Part shown: piece by piece, positions 54,906-64,000 of the stretch
How positions within the stretch are numbered: position 1 is the first letter of the stretch
Layout: each line of letters starts with the position of its first letter
Assembly (NCBI RefSeq): GCF_958979055.1
Contig: NC_084890.1
Location: 29,557,116-29,621,115 of the forward strand
Source: Alnus glutinosa
Lineage: Eukaryota; Streptophyta; Magnoliopsida; Fagales; Betulaceae
Direction of reading: 5' to 3'
DNA length: 64,000 nt
Position numbers and translations under genes: made by a program
Notes under the pieces: generated by a model
Told to the model about the DNA's origin: nothing
Seen by the model: the letters and a program-made list of their open reading frames with translations, nothing else
Databases searched by the model: none

Positions 54906-55857
54906 CGTGTGTGTATATATATATATATATTTCATTTATGTGTGCGAATGCGCTAAAATAAAAATAAATAACTCTTAAACTTAATTTCATATTAAGTCAT
55001 TGTCATAATTATATATAAAAATTACGTGTGTGTAAAACTTCCTCTCAAATTAAATACAAAGTTTTATAATTTTCTATATACTTGTATAAAAAAATAAAAA
55101 AGAAGTTGACATTTCATTCGAATTATGCTTCACGATTGATGTCTTTTTTGGAATAAAATTCATACATTCTCATTTCTATAGTGAAATTTTTAGCAATTTA
55201 TTTCTCAATTTAAATTACTATTTAAAATTATCTACTAAAAATAAATCTTCCATTTAGGGATGAAAAAGTCATCATTGACAGGGCCATAATATAAAAAATA
55301 ATAATTTTATAAGAATAATAAATTCTTTTAGGTTGCCAAAGACCTCCTTAACAATTAAGGTAAGTCCGCCCCTCACTCCTGTAGCCCGTAGGGCTCCTAA
55401 GAGCATTTACACTCAGATAGCCAATTGTTATATATTTTGGCCGATTAAAATGAAAATTTCGATGTAGCTACATTCAGCTATTACTTTAACCAAAAATTTG
55501 GTGAGCATTCACAAAACATAAAAGAAATTAAAAAAATAAAAATAAAAGAAAATTTTGACTCTTGATAAGACATACGCATGAATTTAGAATGTAAGTAGTT
55601 TGAATGAGAAAAAATAAAAACGACTGTTAAAAAAATGACTGTTTAAAAAAAATGATCGTAAAAAACATGATGCTTAGAAAAAAAAAAAAGAATAATGACA
55701 GAGAACAAAAAAATATATATTTACATAGCATAAAAAAATAACTAATAGAATAATATTGTAAGATGCATTTTTAAAGTCATTAACTAAATAGATAAAATTA
55801 AAGTTGCTTTTGATAAATTATTTTATATGAAAATACGTTAAAGCCATATTAAAAAGG
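54906..55857. other. Intergenic, AT-rich, no feature supported
   Basis: (gt)/(ta) run at 54906-54932 and A-rich tracts. No exon or element ends recognised. Confidence 0.45.
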
Positions 55858-55867
55858 CTTTAAAAAG

Positions 55868-57697
55868 CCTGCGGGGATATGTTGTCGGATGTTGCTTTCT
55901 TTAGTCTAGATCTGCAGGCTGCCTTGTAGATGCTCGAATATTATTGAATTTTTCGCTTTATAGAGTAGATCGGCTTTCTTTTATTTTTAGTAGTGGTGCT
56001 TATTTGTTTAGAGTAGCTTTCAATGTATGTTCTTGCAGTGGCGGACCCACATAATTGTGGTTGAAGGGGCCGATAAATATAATTTAAAATAAAAATTAAG
56101 TAATTTGTCACACAATATGTATCACAAAAATATATTATAAAAGTTCGTAAATATGTTCCAAAATTAATATATTAGCAACAAAAACATGCCGTCACTAATA
56201 CAAAAAGACACATATAAAGTGTTTAATGAACCTAAATTTTACAATCCTATAAAAAACAATCAAAGTTAATAAAACAACAATATAAACAATCATAGAATCA
56301 CTGTCTTTTTTTGTTTATCATGGAAGAGACATAGGATTGTAGGAATAGAATAAATAAGATAAAGTGGAGAAAAAATACCAATATAAATGCCGCCTAATAC
56401 TGGCTCGGTGTGAAACTTTGTCCAAATCTTAAAAAGAAGATGAATTACAGTGCAACCTGTGTAGAGTAGTATCATCACAACAAGCAAAAATTTGATTGAA
56501 TAATATGCTCTATTTATCTAACTTGAAATGACAAAAGCTGAATTTTGTTTTCAACACATTAATCACATTCGACATTTCCAACTACGCATTGCTCAACTTA
56601 GGCAATCTAATATAAATTATATGTTGATCAATTGATCATTTGCCCTAGCAATTTATCATTTTGTTTGAAGAAATTTATTTGATGTGTGGCTGTGTGCTAT
56701 ACAAAACACACAACATTATCTTTTAGAATTTTACATTTTCCACATAAAAAAATTTATTTCCATAATTCTATTGTCTATAATTAGATATATGTATTTACAC
56801 AATTTTATTGATTTTCATAGGAACAAAACTTAAACAACAAAACAAGAAAAAATTTACCACAATTCTACAACTTAAATTTAAAAGTCAAAATTAGGCACTT
56901 ATGAACAATGATATTTTTTTTAAAAAAAAAGGAAAAAAAAAAACTTACTTTTCGCTGTCTCAGTGCCTCTCTCTAGTCTCCATGGCGTGCACGGACCAGC
57001 ATGTTGCACTTCTTCAGTCGTCTCTTGATTGATCGAGCTGGTTATACAAAGTAACAAAGAGGGAAAGAGTCAAAGATTTAAGACTATCTCTTCAGACTCT
57101 TCTTCGTTAGTTTGTTTCATTTTCTCAAGCACAGATCACATCTCAGTCTTCTTGCCTTCCACGGTTCCACTTCCTTCCAACACACGATTGACGATTGAGT
57201 CTTCTTTTTGTTTTTTCTTCATTTCCCATGTAATGATGTCATGAATCATGATTGAAGTTCCTGAGTCCCTGACGCTTGATAAGTTGATACAATGACACTA
57301 GCAACTAGGTACAGTAGTAGGCTTAAGGGGCTAAGGGGCTGAGCATATAGAAGCATGGTCTGGAGAATTTTTTTTTTTTTTTTTTTTTTTCAAGTTTTAA
57401 CGTAGTGATGGGGCCAAGACTACAAGACTACAAGACGTAAGAAAAATCTGAAGAAAAAAGTTACTATTTTCTCTTTTCTTTTTTCCAGCAGGGCCACGGC
57501 CCCTGCTGTCCCCTTAACAAATTCGCTACTGTGTTTTTGTAATCTTTTAGTGTTTTTAACTGGTTTTACTTTTAAATTAGAAATTAGTTTTTGATTTTAT
57601 GTTTAGAGAGTCGTTGTACTCCTTAAGCTTGTAATTGGCCCTTTGGGTTTTTAATGCAAACAGGTACTATTTATTTTCCAAAAAAAAAAAAAAGAGA
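55868..57697 (+). mobile_element. LINE 3' end, poly(A)-tailed, split by a hAT element
   Basis: Flanked by ctttaaaaag at 55858-55867 and 57698-57707. Only 3' UTR-like DNA is present (55868-56035 and 57532-57697), ending ggccctttgggtttttaatg and a poly(A) tail (57680-57693). No coding part. Confidence 0.8.
56036..57531. mobile_element. Non-autonomous hAT-like element (1,496 bp)
   Basis: Starts CAGTGGCGGACCC and ends with the loose complement of CAGTAGCGAATTTG. Flanks tgttcttg and tgtttttg agree at 7 of 8 positions, fitting an 8-bp hAT target duplication. CAGTGGCGG is a common hAT terminus. Inside are AT-rich DNA and a poly(T) run (57368-57390). No transposase motif seen. Confidence 0.78.
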
Positions 57698-57707
57698 CTT
57701 TAAAAAG

Positions 57708-58299
57708 GTGATCAAGTGCATGGAACGCCCGATGTCATTGTATGCTCAGGGACTTTTTCTCATACAGCCGAACATCTTTAGAATTCAAACATGTTTATAA
57801 GAATTATAAGGGTGGGTTTGAGATTATAATTTTATAGGTAAAAAAATATGATTTTAAATTAAATTGTAAAAAATGTATTATTTGAGAGTTGCGTTTTTAA
57901 AAAATTGTAATTTAAAAAAGTAGAAAATATTTTTTCAAATCGCAGGTAAATGAGTTTTTTTTTTTTTTTTTAAAAAAAAAAATGTAAAATTTTAAAGATT
58001 AATATGCTATTTTAAAAAATAAATTACGATTTTATTAAATATTTAATTGTATTTCTAAAAATTATTTTTAAAAATTATACTTTTTAAAATCGCAAACTCA
58101 AACAGACGGGATTACTTCGTCTGACATCCACCGCTGCTTCTTCATCCAGCTCTTTAATTAGCTCTTTAATTTCTTTGGGAGCTACTGCTTGTCGCGATTC
58201 ATCGGAAAAATTAGGCTGAGGCTACTTTGCTCTCTATCAAATTTGTCGTGGCAGAAGGCATTAATAACATCATTTTTTTTTAGGATAATTAGCAATGGG
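57708..58299. other. Intergenic, no feature supported
   Basis: AT-rich, with poly(T)/poly(A) at 57957-57981. No exon seen. Confidence 0.45.
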
Positions 58300-58500
58300 T
58301 CGTTTCTGTACATCTTTATTAATTATGAGCTTATACATGATAGACTGGCAATTGGAACCCTTTATAATAGAAGCCTGCCATCTCTTCGAGTGCATTTCCG
58401 ATTGGTCGTCTAGAAAAGTTCATCGTAGCGCTAACTGTCTTGTGCATAATCTTGATAGATATGCCGTCTCACATCAGTGGGACCCCATTTTCCTTTCCAT
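58300..58500 (+). pseudogene. RNase H-like retroelement fragment
   Basis: Reads KVHRSANCLVHNLDRYAVSH, resembling the C-terminal end of the RNase H domain found in plant LINEs (the R.AN..AH.LA pattern). A second copy lies at 59783-59960. No larger element is visible. Confidence 0.5.
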
Positions 58501-58734
58501 TTGGAAAAGACAACTTGGCAGTAAAAATAACGTCAACCACCACAACAATCGCAATCCAAGGAGGGCTTGTCCGCCTTTCATTTTTTTACTTTAATTCCAA
58601 GTCACACGTGGCACACATGCAATGGCTTCCATTTTCCGTGGACCCTCTCATCCAAGCTTTACATACAAACGTCAGAAGAATCTCCTTCTCATGGATTCTC
58701 TCACCAACGGGAATATCAATCGCACTTAAAATTA

Positions 58735-59408
58735 GGGATAATTGTATTATTGATTTATGTGGTATGTCATAATTATTTTTTACTTTCTATGATTTAAAAA
58801 GTGCATGGAAGATCCTTATGGTATGCAATAATTACAAATCGATTCCTGGCATCAAATTCTGTTAAATTTTTTAACAAATTCCATCAAATGCAACGTCAGC
58901 TCCACGTGTCGTCATCTTATTAGTGACACGTGGCGCTGACATGTCCAATCTTAATAAAATAATATAAATTTATTTAAAAAATAAATAAAAATACTTATTT
59001 TTTTAAAAAAATTAAAATTCAAAAAAAAAAAAAAAAAAAAAAGAAAAAACAAAAATGGGGGCAAGGGGGTGGCCGGGGGTGGCCCGATGGCCACCCCTAG
59101 AGGCCGCCTGGGGTGGCGCGCGGCCACCCCAAGCTTGCACTTCTCTTTTTTTAAATAAGTCTATTTATTTATTTTTTAATAAATTTATATTTTTTTTATT
59201 AAGATGGACACGTGTCGCCAATAAGATGGCGACACGTGTCGCTGACGTGTAGGGCTAACAGATTCCGTCAAAATTGTGGACGGAAAATCGATCCAGAGAG
59301 TAAAACGTAATTATTGCATACCACATGGATCTCTCATGAACTTTTTAAACCATAGGGAGTGAAAAATAATTATGGCATACCACAAGGACCAACGGTGCAA
59401 TTATCCCT
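58735..59408. mobile_element. Mutator-like non-autonomous element, GC-rich core (674 bp)
   Basis: Ends gggataattg and complement. Arms pair over about 190 bp (gtggtatg, ataattattttt, cgtgtcg). Flanks ttaaaatta (58726-58734) and ttaaaaata (59409-59417) agree at 8 of 9. The core has ggggtggccgggggtggccc and gcggccacc. Same architecture as 28872 and 51495, but different ends. Confidence 0.88.
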
Positions 59409-59434
59409 TAAAAATATGAATATGAATATGAATA

Positions 59435-59444
59435 TTATTATTAC

Positions 59445-59480
<36 letters not shown>
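59435..59480 (+). repeat. (TTA)n microsatellite
   Basis: About 46 bases of tta/att repeat with one interruption near the start. Confidence 0.9.
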
Positions 59481-59482
<2 letters not shown>

Positions 59483-59782
59483 GCATGTGTAATATGAATG
59501 ATTATAGACTGGAAATCGAGTTGTTTAAGTTTGTGAATTGAGGTTATGAAATAGTTAAAATTACTATTTAAAACTTTGCCATTTGATAATATTATTAAAT
59601 TATCAAGAATTGATAATAATAATTATAAAAAAAGATCTATTGCAAATATGAGTTGATATTTTTTTAAAAAAAAAAGTTTTATAACTAAAAAAACTAATTT
59701 ATTTAATTAGCTTGACGAATATGATTTTAATTACAACATAATAACTAAGTATTAGGATGGTTTTATCTAGGATAAAAAAATT

Positions 59783-59960
59783 AATTATGAGCTTATATAT
59801 GATAGACTAGCAATTGTAACCCTTTATAATAAAAGTCCGCCATCTCTTCGAGTGCATTCCAGATTGGTCGTTTAGAAAAGTTCATCATAGTGCTAACTGT
59901 TCTACGTATAAACTTGCTAGATGTGCTGCCTCTAAAAACCAAAGTGAAAGCATTCACATT
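59783..59960 (+). repeat. Second copy of the RNase H-like fragment
   Basis: Matches 58318-58445 (gagcttata.atgatagact, ccatctcttcgagtgcatt, gaaaagttcatc.tag.gctaactg). Stops are present. The two copies flank the element at 58735. Confidence 0.75.
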
Positions 59961-60358
59961 TTTGCCTTGCCTCGTGTGATTTTTGTACCCATTAGTGATT
60001 TCAACCCTCCTTAGGCATGCAGTAGCTCCCTTATGCTGGTTTCTTGTTTTCTTTTTTGTTTTGGTGTTTTTCTTGTTTTGTTCTCTTTGTCTATTTGATC
60101 ATCATAAGAGAAAAAAGAAAAAAGAAAAAAAGAAAGAAGTGATCGATCGATGCTTTCTTATTGACACTCAAAGTTATTTAAACAAACCTTACAATGAAAA
60201 TAGACCAACATTTAGTTATCATCTAGGATAACCATTCCTAATAACATGACTTACTCCTAATTAAGATAAGCAATGTAACAATATTACGCTTATATTACCA
60301 AAAATAAAGATTAACTGGATAGAGATCTAGGACAACGTACTGTAGAAGAAGATCCAAG

Positions 60359-63300
60359 CTATGTTGGAACTGAAGACAAAATAAGGCTCTCAGCTTCATT
60401 GACCTCATTAAGTGGGTGTCTTAAGGCTTTATACCTCAATTCCTCACCATACATACTTGGATCCATTAAAAGTTCATGAACAGCAATTTGGCCTTCAAGC
60501 ATGCTTACTACTGCAGACATGGTGGGTCTAAGTGCTGGTGACGAATTAGTACATAATAGGGCTACTTTGATCATTCTAATTGCCTCATCATTGAACTGGG
60601 AACCCAACTTTGGATCCACCAACTCCATTAGATTACCCTTTTGTTGTAGAACAAGAGCCTATAATAAGCATAGAAAAGAGAACGGAAATGAAATGTATCA
60701 CTTCTCCATGCCATGTTTCAAATTCATATATTAAAAGGGAAAGATCAATCTTACCCAATCTAGCAGGCATACATAATTATCATTTGGTCGATAATTCATG
60801 TTGCTCTTCCCAGCAACAATTTCCAATGCAACAACTCCAAAACTGTAGACATCTGCTTTATAGGTTAAATAACCCCATAATGCATATTCTGGTGCCATGT
60901 ATCCTCTACAAAATAAAGATTGTGTTTTGACTCTTAGTTACCACATCATGTTTCGCTTGCAGTTATGCAATCAATAAGCTGCTAGAACTGAGTGGTAAGT
61001 TCATTCCATCAAAGATACACAAAATTACTACTGGCAGGGAAGAAGATAATTTCATTACTTTTGCAAATTGCAAATTGATAACTGATGCAGTCTTGTACCT
61101 TTACCCACACAAGTTGTATGATCATTGAGCTCAAATTTAATGGGGTTGGTTTATGACTCCAAAAGATGTCGTGGATTTCTTTGTTCCACTTGGTAACATT
61201 GTAGCAGTTTTTTGAGAATATTTTAAATGGGAACTAAAGCATTGGTATGGGGAAACAGAATATTTGAACCCGAGTTTCTCCATATTATATACTTATTAAA
61301 TTTAAGTAAAGGGAGTATATGTTTAAATGGTAGCATTTACGTTAATGTTTGAGTAGACAGATTTTCCTATCTTGCAAATTTTGGTTTTGGTTTAGTTTCA
61401 GGGAAGCATTTCACATAGACATTAAGGTTACTAGTTGTTCCAATCATTTGCTAGTCAATAAATAGGGAGGCCAAACAGAAAAGGCACAAGTAGATCCAAA
61501 CTAAAAGAGAGATGGAAAGATGTTGCATACATTGTTCCAGCAACTCGAGTGCTGATGTGGGTCTTTCCCTCTTCGTCAAGCTTGGCCAAACCAAAGTCAG
61601 AAATCTTTGGATTAAGGTCCCTATCCAGTAGGACATTGGTACTTTTGATGTCTCTATGAACAATTCTCAGTGTTGATTCCTCATGCAGGAAAGCCAGACC
61701 TCTTGCTATGCCAATACATATTTTCTGCCTTGTAGCCAAGTCCATTTCTAATCGGTACTCCTCCCGACCTACATTTTGCATTGATAGTCCAATAGGGAAT
61801 TCATCAACTTAGTTCCTAATATAGACCATTTGTAGGGTTTGGTTCCTATGCTTTAATCAATGCAAAATACTAAAGTGAAAAATAAAGCTTACCAAACAAA
61901 GCACGTGCCAGGCTATTGTTTTCCATGTATTCATATACCAAGAATAGTTGATTTCCTTCAACACAACAACCATATAATCTAACAAGATTTGGGTGTTGTA
62001 CAGAAGATATCATGCCTATCTCGTTTACAAATTCTCGATTTCCTTGATTCGATTTTGAAGAAAGTCTTTTAACTGCAATTATAGTACCATCTAACAGTAT
62101 ACCCTGCCCCAGAAATAGAAAAATATACAGCTTTAGGTATGTATTCATTATGTAATTAGATGCCTCTAGGTATCATGGATAAGTAAGAAAAAGAAAATAG
62201 AAATCCAAAAATTGAAGAAAGATGACGTTGTAGGATACCTTGTATACAGATCCAAAACCACCTTCCCCAATCTTGTTTGCAGCATCAAAATTGTTAGTGG
62301 CTGCTTTGATTTGTCTGTAGGTGAAAAAACCAATTTGCAGATCTAATCCTCTTAGTTCTGCCAAAGGAATGAAAAGGCGGGGCTAAGATGTCAAATTGTA
62401 TCTTATAAATGATATTACTAATTTTTAATTAGTATTTTTGAGTCTATTGACTACTTATAAGATGTCAGATAGAATGTGACCAAATGAGAAGGAACCATAA
62501 TGCAGTTGATCAGCCACTTAAACCCCAATATTTTTACAAGATTTAGGGTTTCATTTTGTTTCTTACATTTGCCCAGCAATCATTGTTGTCTTGATTCCAA
62601 AAAGAAAGAAAGAAGGGGGAACTTCATTGGTGCCTATTAGGCTATTACCAAGAGATATGCCTTTTGGTTCTTTTTAACAATTAAGATAAGATCATTTAGA
62701 ACACATTTCAAAAAGAGAGTTTATTGAAATCCACAATCTTTTATCTCTTGCAAACTTCTGTTACATGGGTCCTTCTTAGACATTTAAGCAACTCAGTGAC
62801 CTAAAGCCCTCCATCTGTCATGCAAAAATGCCTTTATTTAGATTTTATGAAAAAACAATGATCTCATATTTTTGTATGATTTGGTCAAATCATTTACGAT
62901 TATGATTGGAGCTGACTCCAGTAGCAATACCCGAGAAAACTATCATGAAGACAGATTCTTATGCTTTGCAATCCAACAACCGTATAGTTGCTTTTCATGG
63001 TGTACTTTGGATTGCCAATTTTTCATCTAGGGAGAAATGTTCAATAATATGCTGCACAAACTGCAATGTATATATATAAAGCCATTGGGAAATTGTTGTA
63101 CATTGTTTCAACTTCGTGAATAGTTGGAGATAAATTATCCAAATGAGCGTTTGCTGATTACCTTTTTCCCTTGATATCCTGCCTCCTACGTGGCTTTTCC
63201 ACCAAAGAATGCCTAAAATCATAAAAACGAGCAATAGCACCGATACTACAGCTCCAACAACAATGAATATCTTCCTGTCATCACCAGGGGGACTGAAATC

Positions 63301-64000
63301 TGCAAAAGAGAAAAATAGTTAAGGAGATTGATTATGGAATACAACTAGTACCATACAAATATACATAGGCAGAGCAATCCAAACCAAGATACAAATGGAT
63401 GGTTCAAACACAAATTATCAGAGTAAGGTAAAAAGAAGAATATAAAAATTTTGATTTCTTCCATCTAGTTGCAGTTTAACTTTGATTTGAGTAATACTTT
63501 TTACAGCAAATAATCATGGATTCTAACTCAACTATATCGTGCTATGCTTTTACTATTCATCAATAATAATAATTATGGAAGAAGTTGGATAGTAAAAGAT
63601 TCTCATACTCCAAGAAATGGTTACCAGATTCAACAGAGATGGCCGAGATGAGAGGACCATATGTTCCTCTCTCTGGGGCAGCTGTTGTGCCTTTCCCAGC
63701 CCAATGAAAGCGGATGTGTAAAACTTTATTCCTCACAACTGCTTTAAATTCCTTAACAACTGCTTTATCAACCCCATTTGCAGCATTTTCAATATCAAAA
63801 TCCTTCAACTCCAGTTTTTCCTGTAACAAATAAAAATTAATAAAATTGTGTTCTATGTATAAAGCAAAACAAATATGACATCATACCTGGATATAAACAT
63901 CAAATATCCGTCTTCCAAGACTGTAAAAAGATCTGTTGTCTCGGAATACTATCTCTGCAAAGTATAGTTTCACAGTATAATTTCCATTTGCCAAGCAACG
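60359..64000 (-). CDS. LRR-malectin receptor-like kinase, 5' part outside window
   Basis: Exons: from beyond 64000 to 63887 (malectin start, cut by the edge), 63625-63820 (malectin end), 63162-63299 (membrane segment), 62239-62357, 61893-62103, 61531-61768, 60755-60905 and 60359-60658. Exon sizes equal those of the pseudogene at 39-51 kb except for small indels. The kinase has the glycine loop [21 protein letters not shown] in [28 protein letters not shown] and [12 protein letters not shown]. It is therefore an RD-type serine/threonine kinase, expected to sit in the plasma membrane and signal from an LRR-malectin ectodomain; ligand unknown. The C-terminus is about 24 residues shorter than the pseudogene's because of TAG at 60359-60361. 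No damage is seen in the visible part. Confidence 0.9.

Overview
This is plant nuclear DNA, almost certainly from a eudicot and probably a woody one. The evidence is spliced genes with GT-AG introns, an F-box/FBA family gene, LRR-malectin receptor kinases of the plant LRR-VIII-2 type, AT-rich intergenic DNA, and dense plant transposable elements (Ty3/gypsy Tat and chromodomain lineages, L1-type LINEs, a TRIM, a SINE, hAT and Mutator-like non-autonomous elements). I cannot name the species. I found no CRISPR array, operon, rRNA or free-standing tRNA gene.

Layout. 1-6752 is the 3' part of a decayed Tat-lineage Ty3/gypsy element: reverse transcriptase, two RNase H domains, integrase, a decayed antisense gene and a 903-bp 3' LTR. 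6753-8877 is an F-box pseudogene with its flanks, followed by two related Mutator-like MITEs. 9546-15315 is a nearly complete chromodomain Ty3/gypsy element on the minus strand with 504-bp LTRs, broken by two stops and two frameshifts. 16369-16937 holds three exons of a broken plant GH2 beta-galactosidase. 17520-21540 is a MITE cluster, a tandem duplication and a 5'-truncated LINE. 23066-24910 is a second F-box locus, apparently intact, colinear with the first. 24915-31200 is a set of diverged copies of the F-box 5' flanking DNA, interrupted by a SINE, a MITE and a long inverted-repeat element. 31295-32426 is a poly(A)-tailed retroinsertion of unknown origin.

32441-64000 is a decayed tandem cluster of LRR-malectin receptor-like kinase genes, all read on the minus strand. 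One copy spans 50990-39170. It has lost most N-terminal LRR exons, has a cysteine in the glycine-rich loop and has a stop codon in the activation segment, so it is a pseudogene. A second copy (from beyond the right edge to 60359) keeps every catalytic motif visible here. Two orphan copies of the signal-peptide exon (35.0 kb and 54.7 kb) and an inverted copy of a kinase intron (53.05-53.4 kb) mark further lost or rearranged copies. Insertions between and within them include a TRIM, a LINE that itself carries an LTR element, three related GC-cored inverted-repeat elements (with the one at 28.9 kb), and a hAT element sitting in a LINE tail.

The probably functional genes are the F-box gene at 23407-24642 and the receptor kinase at the right edge. 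Receptor kinases and F-box/FBA proteins both form fast-evolving plant families, some of whose members act in immunity; the birth-and-death pattern here fits that. I found no convincing previously undescribed system. The least ordinary observations are the PBS-like repeats at the outer edge of an LTR (46.6 kb), the polyadenylated insertion without a recognisable source (31.3 kb), and the inverted pair of hairpin MITEs (18.2-18.6 kb).
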